DNA from: Lanius collurio
Lineage: Eukaryota > Chordata > Aves > Passeriformes > Laniidae
NCBI GenBank assembly: GCA_020086605.1
Contig: JACBWW010000092.1
Coordinates: 456,446 to 520,445 of the forward strand
Length of the DNA stretch: 64,000 nucleotides
Direction of reading: 5' to 3'
Shown: positions 36,501 to 44,500 of the stretch, piece by piece
How the letters are laid out: each line of letters opens with the position of its first letter
Position numbering within the stretch: position 1 is the first letter of the stretch
Made by a program: the position numbers and the translations under genes
The notes under the pieces: generated by a model
Told to the model about the DNA's origin: nothing
The model's database searches: none
The model's input: only the letters and a program-made list of their open reading frames with translations

Positions 36501-39500
36501 TGTGTCCTGTCCCTCCAGCCCTTGTCCCCAGTCCCTCTCCAGCTCTCCTGGAGCCCCTTCAGGCCCTGCAAGGGGCTCTGAGCTCTCCCTGGATTCTTCT
36601 CTTCTCCAGGCTGGATGTTCCCAGCTTTCCCAGCCATCATCACATTCTTTCTACTCTTTAAAAAGAAAAAAGCAGTCCCTGCACATTCCAGAGCCCAGCA
36701 CAGCACTGTGTCATTTAAAAGGCCAGAGAAAGACTTTAAGGACACCAGATGGCTCTGGCTGAGAATTCCTGCATCCAGATCCAATTATTTATCCCTGATT
36801 TCCTCAAGAACTGAAGCAGCCATGAGGAAAAGACAGATGCTGATCTAAGTAATCAAAGACCCCTCACAAACCCTGAACAGCCCTGCTGGGAATTCCAGCA
36901 GTGCCACGACCATCCCAAATCATCTTTTCTTGGAGCATCTTCCAGAATCCCTGAGCCAGGGACATTTTCCTTGCAACACCAGGAGTTCCCAGTTGTTCTA
37001 CCCTCACTCAAGCTGGGTGGCTGAACCTCCTTCCACCATCTTGGCCACCCACTCCTGCTTTTCTGCCTCCTCCCTCAGCCAACACCCACCACCGTGGGAT
37101 TCAATGGAACATTTTGGGCTTCTCTTGCCTCAAAAAGGAGGTGCAGGGCCTCGTCCTCGTTGCTGACGGGGTGGATGGAGAGCCCCTTGACATAAACCCC
37201 CTGAGGGCCATCCCTGACCACCAGCTGGGTGTCCCTGCACCCCTGGGCCAGTCCCGGCGCCAGGAGGTCAAACAAGGCCTCGTTGTAGATCTCCAGGTAG
37301 GAAATTCGGACAGTGACCATGACATTGAGGAATCCTGCAGCTGCTTTGAAGATCTGCACAAAGACAAAGGGTTTGTGTTGGTTCACAGGCAGAACTTGCA
37401 GTTATTCATGGCTTTTCAGAGGAGATATTTATGTAGATGTCGATATAAGACATAAACAGTGTGATATAAATAGGTGTAGGATATAAATAGGTATAAAATA
37501 GAAATAGATAAAAGCTATAAATAGACATAAAATAGAAATAGATATAAAATAGAAACAAACACCCCAAGATCTATACAAGATATAAAGTTATGTAATACAG
37601 ATATTTATATGCAGATAGTTCTGAAGAGCTCCAAGTGCAGCTGGGGCTGTGTGGAGCTAAATCTGAGCTGTGGTCTCTGAGGGCTCAACTTGGATGTGGA
37701 TTCAATGATCTTATAGAATCATGGATTTCTGGAATGGTTTAGGCTGGAAGGGACCTCAAAGCCCATCCAGTGCCACCCCTGCCATGGGCAGGGACACCTC
37801 CCACTGTCCCAGGCTGCTCCCAGCCCTGTCCAGCCTGGCCTTGGGCACTGCCAGGGATCCAGGGGCAGCCACAGCTGCTCTGTGCCAGTGTCTCTGGGCC
37901 TTAGAGGTGTTTTTAAACGATTTTATGATCAGTTTTAACCTGATTTCACAAAAGGACACTTTGGAAAATGCCTCTTTTGAAGCCTCAGTGACATTTGGGG
38001 AGCAGCAAGAACTTAAACAGCAACTAAAGAGGACCAACCTCTGAGAACAGCAATAAAACCCCTTCATTCTTTAACCATCATCCCTTGGATAAAATGAAGG
38101 AAAAAAAACCACATAAAATATATTCACTGTGTTAAAACACTTGGATATCAGCAAGAGCTGACACCAGAGTGTTCCTTGGTGTTTCTCCCACCTCTTTTCC
38201 CACCCAGATCCAGTGGGATACCTGCTGGATAGCTCTGGGGATGATCCCTCGGCGTCTGTAGTCAGAGGTTGCTCCAGTCATGGTGTAGGTTTTGCCAGCC
38301 CCAGTCTGCCCATAGCACATGATGGTGCCTAGAAAAAAAATCAAAAGTTTATTCAAAAGAATAAACTCAGGAGGGAGCCTCCAACAGAACAAATGGATCT
38401 CTCCTCAAATCCAATCTCTTATTTGATCAAAATTATCAAAATTGCAATAAATCACCATTATATCCCTGCAAAGCTTTGGCCACCAAGTCCTTGGCCACGG
38501 TCTCATAAACCATTTCCTGGGAATTGTTATGGAGAAGCCCATCCAGCTTGAAGGACCAGTCAGTCTGAGAGTTATTCACAGCTCCTCCCCTGGGACTCTT
38601 TGGGATGTAGATATCGATGCTCTGCAAGCCAAAAAGAGAGGAAGATCAGCTCAGCAGCCCTGAGGATTTTCAGCAGTCGAGGAGCTGGGGTTAAGCAGAA
38701 AAGGCAGCACAAATAACAGGGTTATTTTACTGCCTTGGATAGTTCTAGATGTCCTAAAAATATCTGGTAATGCTCCTGGATTTCTGGTGATAAATATCAT
38801 CAATTAAAAGGAAATGTGGTTAAGCTCATCTGTGTAACTTTCTGGGATTCTGTGCCTCAGGGAAATTCTTAATTAAGCAAGAGAAGGCAGAGGGAGGGAT
38901 TTGCATAAGAAGGGATAGAAACAGACTGTGCCAAATTGTGGTTATCACTGGGAATTCCTCATGCATCAGCCAGTCCCAGTCCAGGTGAGGGTTTTCCTGG
39001 TGACTGTGCATTTTCCATATTCACCCTCACCGTGACAAAACCACTGCCAAGCAGGAACACACGAACCAACAGCCCCCAGAATGTTACCCACGGCCTCAAG
39101 GGATGGAAAAATCCTGGTTTTCCATGGGAAAAGCTGAACTCAACATCCAAATCTTTCCCACTTCCCATTTCTTTTACTCTACCTTGTTGTCTGACCCAAG
39201 CTTGATCATATCCTGGGCAAAATGAGCCGTTGGCTTGACCCGCACGAACGCCTGGACTCGCTTCGGTGCTCTGAGGAGAGGGAAAGAAGAATCTTGCACT
39301 GCCTAAACTGAAATTTATAATATCTGTCTGCAAAAGGTGAGGCAGAGGAGTCAGATTTAAAAATAAAGTGTTGGCCATTTTTCAGCTGCAGTTTTTATTC
39401 CCCACTAAAAGCAACTACGGGCAGGGAGTGGCTGAAAATTCCTTCCAGCCTTGTCCCCCTTGGAAAACGGAGGATGTGGGAAGAGGAGGGTTAAACTGAT

Positions 39501-41236
39501 CCTGATTTCCTGATTTCCTCATCTGTACCAGGCCCAGGAGTGGTGGATACACACAGATTTCCTTCCTCTTAGCCTTGGAAAGCAAAATATCTGCAGGAGT
39601 AGGAGAGGGATTTTCTTTGGTCACCCGCAGCCTTTTTAAAAATCATTTCAATTCCCAACAAACAGCTGATTGTCGATTTCCTGAAGGAAATATCCACAGG
39701 CTGGAGGATCTGCTGGGTAAAACCCACACAAGGAGGGCTCAGGGATCATCCAGCTGCTAAAGCCACATGCACTGAGGATTTTTAAACCCCTGGAATGTGT
39801 AGATCCCATGTTTTCCCTCCGTCACTTCCTCCAGACAGCCTGTGCTCAATAATTGTGTAGTGACAGCTTCTAGATTTGGACAAAATCCTGAGGATTTCTG
39901 GTACATTCAGGATTTTTGTGACCTCTCACACTTCACCTGCTGTGACTGCTCTGAAATGAAATGTGGAGGTTTGAGCTGAGCCAGGACCTGCTGGATATAA
40001 AACAGGGGAACATTTGGGGGGTACCTGGAGGCGTCACCCTCGGGCTCTGCATCAGAGAGCCGTGAGGAAATGATGCTTTCCTGGTCCCCATCCTGCTTCT
40101 TCTCCTTCTCCTGCTCTTGCTTCTGCTCCTGCTTTTGGTCTTGGTCTTGCTCCTGCTCCTTCTCCTGTTCCTGCTCTTGGGAGTTCACAGAGGTCACGGA
40201 ACTCTGTCCAAAAAAAACCCAGAACCAAGTGTTGGAGCAGCCGTGAATTATTGCTTCAAAGCAAGGCACACGGCAGGGAAAGGAGGAAGGGAAAATTTGG
40301 GGGGGAAAACTCTGCTGTGAGTCAGGGAGAGAAGGAATTCCGAACGAGCGGCATTTCCCTTGCTGCAACAACGCCCTGCGGGGGCTTCGGACGTGGAAGG
40401 ACAAAAGCAGCTGCGCTGGGAGTGGTTGTTAACACGAGCAGATGGGAAGGGATTCCCAGAGCAGCTGTGGCTGCCCCTGATCCCCGGCAGTGTCCAGGGG
40501 AGCTCGGACAGGGCTGGGAGCAGCCTGGGACAGCGGGAGGTGTCCCTGCCCGCTGGGGTGGGATGGGCTTTAAGGCCCCTTTCCAACCCAAACCATTCCA
40601 GGATTCTGGCTGGGCCCCGTTGCAGTTACCCTTCGCTCGGTCTCTGCTTTGGATTCGGAGCTCTGACTTTCTTCCAGCCCCTCCTGCTCGTCTTCCTCCT
40701 GCCCGTGAGAAGCAGAGCCCGTGAGGAGCGCGCCCGGAGACACGGGGGCACCGATCCCGGGCACGGAGCAGCGACCCGCACGGCTCCGAAGCCTCGGCAG
40801 TGTGAGGGTCCCCTCCCCACACCTCAGGGGAGCAGTTTTTGGCAGGACTTTAAGGAAAAATCCATCTGCAAGAGTTGGGAATTGTCCGGGGAAGCTGTGG
40901 CTGCCCCTGGATCCCTGGCAGTGCCCAAGGCCAGGCTGGACATTGGGGCTGGGAGTAACCTGGGGTAGTGGGAGGTGTCCCTGCCCATGGCAGGGGGTGG
41001 GAATGGGATGACCCTTAAGGTCCCTTCCAACCAAACCATCCTGTGACTTTCCAAGGCACCTCCCGAGGTGTGTGGGGGGTGATGCCCGAGGGAAGGGGGG
41101 CGATGCCGCCTGTGCGGAGATACGACCTCCGATCACCCCTTGAGGAGGGGAGGGCGACCTCCCGGTCACCCCCCGGTGCCTGTCCCACCTGCGACCCCTG
41201 CACAGGAGGGCTCGGTGTGGCGTCCGCGGTCGCCAT
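21486..41236 (-). CDS. KIF9: KIF9, kinesin-9 family motor (gene span, 23 coding exons)
   Basis: KIF9 is a plus-end-directed kinesin of the kinesin-9 family. It acts in motile cilia and sperm flagella, with its algal relative KLP1 on the central pair. The 23 exons below join with consistent phases into 2,721 nt (906 residues plus stop). Residues 1-98 are an acidic Q/E/K-rich extension. The motor spans about 99-450 with P-loop GQTGAGKT (190-197), switch I NNNSSRSH (307-314), switch II DLAGSER (342-348) and YINKSL (364-369). Coiled coil follows ([31 protein letters not shown]), with a charged linker at about 526-669 and a conserved tail ([17 protein letters not shown]). Human KIF9 is about 790 residues. 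An AATAAA at 21410-21405 ends the gene. Introns of 128 bp to 2.5 kb hold many CR1 copies. All catalytic motifs are intact. Confidence 0.96.
21858..22240 (-). repeat. CR1 copy (antisense), left arm of an inverted pair
   Basis: Long antisense copy in KIF9 intron 22, from the reverse tail to the GAGCTCTTCCTGGATCC block. Confidence 0.88.
22250..22365 (+). repeat. CR1 3' end (sense), right arm of an inverted pair
   Basis: Starts CCAGGTTGGACATTGGGGCT and ends CCCAATCCATTGTGGG. It abuts the antisense copy. Confidence 0.85.
22397..22501 (-). CDS. KIF9: KIF9 exon 22
   Basis: 105 nt encoding [20 protein letters not shown] and [18 protein letters not shown]1 copy lies only about 30 bp inside the following intron. 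Confidence 0.95.
22690..22850 (-). repeat. CR1 internal fragment (antisense)
   Basis: Contains the reverse of the CAGCACCAGGACCTGGAGC and GAGCCCCTCTGCTCTGGAGC blocks. No 3' tail is present. Confidence 0.8.
23218..23265 (+). repeat. (TCC)n pyrimidine microsatellite
   Basis: About 48 bases of TCC/TTCC repeats in KIF9 intron 21, close to exon 21. Confidence 0.88.
23337..23452 (-). CDS. KIF9: KIF9 exon 21
   Basis: 116 nt encoding [20 protein letters not shown] and [19 protein letters not shown]. Missed by open-frame scanning; acceptor TTTGCAG, donor CTG|GTGAGT. Confidence 0.95.
23453..24904 (-). other. KIF9: KIF9 intron 20
   Basis: 1.45 kb. The first kilobase (23,460-24,570) shows no recognisable repeat or exon; the rest is a CR1 copy. 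Confidence 0.7.
24580..24838 (+). repeat. CR1 3' end (sense)
   Basis: In KIF9 intron 20. Ends AACCATTCCAGGATTCCATG, about 65 bp from the exon 20 donor. Confidence 0.87.
24905..25081 (-). CDS. KIF9: KIF9 exon 20
   Basis: 177 nt encoding [28 protein letters not shown], and [20 protein letters not shown]. Coiled coil. Ends phase 1 at G|GTACAG. Confidence 0.96.
25195..25435 (+). repeat. CR1 3' end (sense)
   Basis: In KIF9 intron 19, filling most of it. Ends CACAAACCATCCTAGAATCT. Confidence 0.87.
25492..25700 (-). CDS. KIF9: KIF9 exon 19
   Basis: 209 nt encoding [31 protein letters not shown] and a basic helix to QKQKQSLK. The FRENKSIL segment matches FKENKSIL of human KIF9 as recalled. Acceptor TGTGTTCAG. 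Confidence 0.96.
25745..26250 (-). repeat. CR1 copy, second subfamily (antisense)
   Basis: In KIF9 intron 18. Reverse tail ACCATGGAATGGCTCAGC, then the TCCAACCATTCCCCAGCACT block. Confidence 0.87.
26828..26900 (-). repeat. CR1 3' tail (antisense, short)
   Basis: AAATCATGGAATGATGTGGC, then GGGACCTTAAAGCTCATCTC; ends after about 70 bp. Confidence 0.7.
27270..27832 (+). repeat. CR1 copy (sense, long)
   Basis: One of the longest copies in the window, in KIF9 intron 18. It contains GAGTCCAGAGGAGGCCCC, then all 3' blocks, ending AATTCCATGATTCTGTTG. Confidence 0.9.
28203..28364 (-). CDS. KIF9: KIF9 exon 18
   Basis: 162 nt encoding [20 protein letters not shown] through [18 protein letters not shown]. 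Acceptor TTTTTTAG, donor AG|GTAGTT. Poorly conserved linker; phase agrees on both sides. Confidence 0.86.
28800..29000 (-). repeat. CR1 fragment (antisense)
   Basis: In KIF9 intron 17. Begins AATCATCGTGGAATCCTGGA. Confidence 0.86.
29395..29688 (+). repeat. CR1 copy, second subfamily (sense)
   Basis: In KIF9 intron 17. Tail AATTCCATTATTCTATGATT ends about 37 bp from the exon 17 donor. Confidence 0.86.
29725..29852 (-). CDS. KIF9: KIF9 exon 17
   Basis: 128 nt encoding [20 protein letters not shown] through [13 protein letters not shown], a charged disordered linker. Ends phase 2 at AT|GTGAGT. Confidence 0.85.
30135..30372 (+). repeat. CR1 3' end (sense)
   Basis: In KIF9 intron 16. Contains GGTACCCAGAGAAGCTGTGG and a tail ATCATTCTGGGATTCTAATT. 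Confidence 0.86.
30608..30748 (-). CDS. KIF9: KIF9 exon 16
   Basis: 141 nt encoding [20 protein letters not shown], then an acidic Ser/Gln/Glu-rich stretch ending [11 protein letters not shown]. Donor ATG|GTAATG. Confidence 0.88.
31050..31178 (+). repeat. CR1 3' end (sense, short)
   Basis: In KIF9 intron 15. Tail AACCAGTCTGGAATTCCATG ends about 10 bp from the exon 15 donor at 31187. Confidence 0.85.
31188..31238 (-). CDS. KIF9: KIF9 exon 15
   Basis: 51 nt encoding [17 protein letters not shown]. Two overlapping donors exist (ATT|GTAAGG and, 5 nt on, AG|GTAAGC). Only the first keeps phase with exon 16. Confidence 0.9.
31528..31632 (-). CDS. KIF9: KIF9 exon 14
   Basis: 105 nt encoding [20 protein letters not shown] through [10 protein letters not shown]. 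Acceptor TTCTAAG, donor GAT|GTAAGT. Confidence 0.94.
31720..31998 (+). repeat. CR1 3' end (sense)
   Basis: In KIF9 intron 13. Tail AACCATTCTGGAATTCTGGG. Confidence 0.87.
32253..32321 (-). CDS. KIF9: KIF9 exon 13 (coiled coil)
   Basis: 69 nt encoding [20 protein letters not shown] and NCL, a heptad-like neck coiled coil. Acceptor TGTTAG, donor TTG|GTAAGG. Confidence 0.95.
33406..33483 (-). CDS. KIF9: KIF9 exon 12 (end of motor)
   Basis: 78 nt encoding [20 protein letters not shown] and EPFYQE, the last motor helix and neck. Donor GAG|GTATGG. Confidence 0.96.
33812..33860 (+). repeat. (AAT)n/(AAC)n trinucleotide repeat
   Basis: TAATAATAGTAGTGG run followed by ATAATAATAA and AACAACAAC, in KIF9 intron 11. 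Confidence 0.9.
34060..34124 (-). CDS. KIF9: KIF9 exon 11
   Basis: 65 nt encoding [19 protein letters not shown] and EET. It continues the kinesin KDSLGGN motif across the splice. Donor ACC|GTGAGT. Confidence 0.97.
34238..34470 (-). repeat. CR1 fragment (antisense)
   Basis: In KIF9 intron 10. Begins AATCACAGAATGGTTTGGGG. Confidence 0.88.
34645..34808 (+). repeat. CR1 3' end (sense)
   Basis: Same intron, opposite orientation to the copy at 34238. Tail AACCATTCCAGGATTCCACG. Confidence 0.87.
34884..35031 (-). CDS. KIF9: KIF9 exon 10
   Basis: 148 nt encoding [20 protein letters not shown] through [17 protein letters not shown], the microtubule-binding helix region. Ends phase 1 at GTAAGA. Confidence 0.97.
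35305..35755 (-). repeat. CR1 copy, second subfamily (antisense)
   Basis: Fills most of KIF9 intron 9 and ends about 25 bp from the exon 9 donor. Confidence 0.87.
35779..35871 (-). CDS. KIF9: KIF9 exon 9 (switch II)
   Basis: 93 nt encoding [19 protein letters not shown] and [12 protein letters not shown]. Acceptor CTCCCTCAG, donor GGG|GTGAGT. Confidence 0.97.
36006..36089 (-). CDS. KIF9: KIF9 exon 8 (switch I)
   Basis: 84 nt encoding [20 protein letters not shown] (switch I) and CIFTLYIE. Acceptor TTGGCAG, although the preceding tract is purine-containing; donor GAG|GTGAGA. Confidence 0.96.
36245..36620 (-). repeat. CR1 copy (antisense)
   Basis: In KIF9 intron 7, lacking the 3' tail proper; starts near GATGCTGGAAGGGATCTTAA. 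Confidence 0.86.
37129..37353 (-). CDS. KIF9: KIF9 exon 7
   Basis: 225 nt, phase 0 to 0, from [20 protein letters not shown] through [11 protein letters not shown] to [11 protein letters not shown]. The family match (LLFE followed by GETNR) puts the donor at GAG|GCAAGA, a GC donor. An in-frame GTGGGT donor 39 nt downstream (exon end 37090) would add 13 residues instead. Confidence 0.9.
37436..37605 (+). repeat. AT-rich microsatellite (ATAAATAGAAAT-like)
   Basis: About 170 bp of imperfect ATATAAATAGG and AAAATAGAAATAGAT units in KIF9 intron 6, just upstream of exon 7 in gene orientation. Confidence 0.9.
37712..37892 (-). repeat. CR1 fragment (antisense)
   Basis: In KIF9 intron 6. Begins AGAATCATGGATTTCTGGAA. 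Confidence 0.86.
38222..38328 (-). CDS. KIF9: KIF9 exon 6 (P-loop)
   Basis: 107 nt encoding [20 protein letters not shown], then [15 protein letters not shown]. It holds the Walker A nucleotide-binding loop. Donor CAG|GTATCC. Confidence 0.97.
38456..38621 (-). CDS. KIF9: KIF9 exon 5
   Basis: 166 nt, from [17 protein letters not shown] through [18 protein letters not shown] to [14 protein letters not shown]. Ends phase 1 before GTGATT. Confidence 0.95.
39183..39270 (-). CDS. KIF9: KIF9 exon 4 (start of motor)
   Basis: 88 nt encoding [20 protein letters not shown] and MIKLGSDNK. This is the first motor strand, close to [10 protein letters not shown] of human KIF9 as recalled. Acceptor CTCCTCAG, donor AAG|GTAGAG. 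Confidence 0.95.
40025..40203 (-). CDS. KIF9: KIF9 exon 3 (Gln/Glu/Lys-rich)
   Basis: 179 nt. Begins [19 protein letters not shown], continues with about 35 residues almost only Q, E, K and D, then [18 protein letters not shown]. Ends AG|GTACCC (phase 2), and exon 4's first A completes Arg. Acceptor GGACAG after a T-rich tract. Confidence 0.82.
40448..40612 (+). repeat. CR1 3' end (sense)
   Basis: In KIF9 intron 2. Tail AACCATTCCAGGATTCTGGC, about 18 bp from the exon 2 donor at 40629. Confidence 0.86.
40630..40698 (-). CDS. KIF9: KIF9 exon 2
   Basis: 69 nt, phase 0 to 0, encoding acidic [20 protein letters not shown] plus ERR. Acceptor ACGGGCAG, donor AGG|GTAACT. Confidence 0.8.
40885..41048 (+). 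repeat. CR1 3' end (sense)
   Basis: In KIF9 intron 1, the closest CR1 to the shared KIF9/KLHL18 promoter. Tail AACCAAACCATCCTGTGACT. Confidence 0.86.
41189..41236 (-). CDS. KIF9: KIF9 exon 1 (coding part)
   Basis: ATG at 41236-41234 (GCCATGGCG context). It encodes [16 protein letters not shown], ends in phase 0, and has donor CAG|GTGGGA. This start is chosen because exons 2 and 3 contain no Met and exon 4 enters directly into the motor without one. Confidence 0.8.
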
Positions 41237-41377
41237 GGCAGCGTCCACTTCCGGGTTCTCTATGGCAACGGCAACTTCCGAGAGAGCCCGGAAGTGGCTC
41301 TGCATACGGCGGCCGGGCGGGGCCAGTGCGCGGCGGGGGCGAAGCGGGACGGCAGCGGCACGGGAGTGGCCGGGACG
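41237..41377. promoter_or_regulatory. KIF9/KLHL18 bidirectional promoter
   Basis: 141 bp separate the two divergent start codons. The interval is CpG-rich and TATA-less. It contains ETS-type motifs on both strands (CACTTCCGG at 41246-41254, CCGGAAGTG at 41288-41296) and tandem RFX/X-box-like half-sites GGCAACGGCAAC at 41264-41275. RFX sites fit a cilium gene such as KIF9; factor binding is inferred. Confidence 0.75.
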
Positions 41378-41521
41378 ATGCTGGAAGCGGCGGCGGCGGC
41401 GGACCCGGAGCTGGATCCCGAGGATCTGGTGCATTTCTCGGTGGGAGACCTGCCCAGCCGCGGGTATGGAGTGATGGGCGAGATCCGGCGGCAGGGAAAG
41501 CTCTGCGATGTGACGCTCAAG
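41378..41521 (+). CDS. KLHL18: KLHL18 exon 1 (coding part)
   Basis: 48 residues starting [20 protein letters not shown], with [20 protein letters not shown] as the entry to BTB. Ends AAG|GTGCGG. The short Ala run comes from a GCG repeat. Confidence 0.95.
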
Positions 41522-44500
41522 GTGCGGCCCGGCCCCCGGGGGCGGCGGGGGGGAGGGGGGTGTAGGGACCACCCGAGCCCTGAAGGGTCTGAGGGGAGCC
41601 TGGGAGACTTCGGCCCCTCAGGGGGAGTGAGAGATACCCCAGTTCCTCACGGGGGATGAAGGACCCCGATCCCTCAGGGGGCTGAGAGGGGGCTGAGAGA
41701 CCTCAGCCCCTGGCGGGGAGTGAGGGACCGCCCGGCTCCTAAGCGGGGACCCCGGTCCTTGAAGGGGCATTGAGGGGGGACCTCGACCCCTGAGGAGGTC
41801 ACGGTCTCTGGAGTGGGGACTGAGGGGGGCCGCTGAGGGGACTTCCCCCAGCCCTCTTAAGAGGGAGCTGGGCGATCCCCTGGTCCCTGAGGGGGGCTGG
41901 GGGACCCCCACAGCCTTTGTGGGGGGATGAAGGTCCCCAGCTTCAGAAGGGAGAGCCGAGGGACCTCGACCCCCGAAGAGGAGCAGGGGGATCCCCCCCA
42001 TTCCTGTGGGGCTGAGGGACTTCAGCCTGTGCAGGGGGGACTTGAGGAACCCCCAGGCCCCTGAGGGGAGGGGGCTGAGGGACACCCCAGTCTCTTTTGC
42101 AGAGGGAAGGAGGCAGCTGGAGCTCCCTCAGACCCCTTTGGTGTGGGATAAAGGGGTGACCGAGACCCCTTTGGTGGAGAGAGGCGCGGGAGCTGAGGTC
42201 CCCCCTTCCCATGGCTTTGGCAGAGGAGAGGGACTCTTAGTGGGGTGCCAGGGGGGCATTGAGGGCCTGTGAGTCCAGGTTTATGGACCAACCTCTGCTC
42301 CAACCCACGGGAGAAGATTCCTTTCCCTAGGAAACCATTCCCTTATGGGAATATCCACTTTTTAACATCCATAAGCATGGTAAACCGTCAGGATTGTGTC
42401 CCTGGCTCTGCAGGGAATGGCTGGGAGGGCTCGGGGAGTGTCCTGTGCCAGGCAGGAGCTGCTGGAATCCTTCAGGATTCCAGACTCGGAGGAGCTGGTG
42501 GGGTGGGAGCCACACGCAGCTCTGAGTCATTGCAGAATTAACGCTGCAGTTTAATTAAACGGGAAGGTGTTCCCAGCCTACTCACCCTGAAACCTTCCAG
42601 GGGAAGGAGCCAGAGAGGGCTGTGCCCGTCAGGGAGATGGGATGTGGGATGGGGAGCATTCCATGGATACGGGGACGGCTCATCCCTATGGAGCAGCTGT
42701 ACCCCCCAGGAGGAGGGGCTGAGGGCTGTGATCCTCCTTGGAAGGGGTTGCTCCTTCTGTAGGGTGATGTTTGTGACAGTCTGGGCTGGAACCTTGGTGC
42801 CTCAAAGTGGCTACCTGAAAGCAGAGGCCGGACAGGAATAGGAGAATAAAAGCAGGTATTTATTTGAAGGGCCTTCAAAGGTGCCCCCTGGGCAGCCCAA
42901 AGCCTCCACCCAAGATGGACCCTGGCTCACGGGTTCTTCCCACCCTTATAAGTTTGGCCCATTTGCATATCAGAGTTAATTCTGCAATTATAACTTTGGT
43001 TAATGATGTAATTACCCCAAGTTTGCTCCTCCTCTCAAAGGCTTTTAGTTTATTGGTATTTTGGGCCTTGGGACAGCAAGGTGTCCTTGAAGTGCTGATG
43101 CAGTGGGTTTGTTGTGTGGGGGGGAGCAGCAGCTAAAGGGCCATATGAGACTTCAGAGTTACACACCAGGCAGTATGGGATTTGAAAAATACAAGAGTTA
43201 AAACCTAAGGCATCGGCCTGAGGGAATTCCATGGCAGAGCTGGTTTGGGTTGGGATGGAGAGGGCCGTGGTTTTAGGATTAATCTGGGTATTGGTGTGGC
43301 AGGAGAAGATTACCAGGTCCTGGCAGTCCCGTGTTTCTGGCAGTCAATAGGAGGAGGTCTGTGATCCCAGTCTTATCTTGGATAAATTCCTCACCATTGT
43401 CTCTAAAATTCCTCTGAATAATGATCCATTTCTGTGGATTTTCTGTGGCAAAGAGCTGTTTAAATCCTCTTTGTCCCTACAGAGGTTTAAAAGATACTAG
43501 GAAAGATCACAAACACCACAGAATGGTTTGGGGTGGAAGGAACCTTATGGAACACCCAGTGCCACCCCTGCCATGGCAGGGACACCTCCCACTGCCCCAG
43601 GCTGCTCCCAGCCCCAATGTCCAGCCTGGCCTTGGGCACTGCCAGGGATCCAGGGGCAGCCACAGCTGCTCTGGGAAATCCATTCCAGGGCCTGCCCACC
43701 CTCCCAGAGAAGAATTCCTTCCCAAAATCCCAAAGAGAGATGCCAGCAGCACCTGACACGTGGTCAGTCCTCTGTCCCTGTCAGTCCTCCATCCATGTTG
43801 TTTCAAACATTGCAGCTTTCCCTCCTACACCCACAGCTTGGAATTCCAAGCATTTCATTCATTTGATTCCTCTTGTTGTTTTGGGTCATCCTGTGAAAAG
43901 CTCCCATCCTGTGCTGCTCCTGCCCCTGCACATCCCTTTTCCCAGTGCCCCGAGGGGATGGAATCAGTTGTGGCTGAGCTTCCCCCCCATTCCCAGAACG
44001 GGCTCCAGCTGCTGGTGCTTTAAGCAGGAGTTTTCCTTAGCTCAAAGTTGGGGGTGGCTTTGGATCACTCAGGCATCCCAAACTCAGCCAGCACAAAATG
44101 TCTCTGTCCTGACCTGGCTCGGGAATGTTTTCCAGCTGTAAATCCAGGGTGGGTTTCCAACAGGGACAGAGTTTGAATGATTCTTACCCAAAATTAAGGG
44201 AGGAAAGTGAAGCTCACAGAGCTGCTCCAGGGCTGGAGCCCCTCTGCTCTGGAGCTGGGCTGGGACAGCTGGGAATGTTCCCCTGGAGAAGGGAAGGCTC
44301 CAGGGAGAGCTCAGAGCCCCTTGCAGGGCCTGAAGGGGCTCCAGGAGAGCTGCAGAGGGACTGGGGACAAGGGCTGGAGGGACAGGACACAGGGAATGGC
44401 TTCCCAGTGCCAGAGGGCAGGGATGGATGGGATCTTGGGCAGGAATTGTTCCCTGGGAGGGTGGGCAGGCCCTGGCACAGGGTGCCCAGAGCAGCTGTGG

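Noticed and set aside
37090..37128. KIF9 exon 7 extension to the GTGGGT donor as the main form
   Set aside because: It would insert 13 residues inside a conserved motor junction; kept only as a possible alternative form.
41618..42085. 155-codon minus-strand Pro/Leu/Gly-rich frame
   Set aside because: Translation of the G-rich minisatellite.
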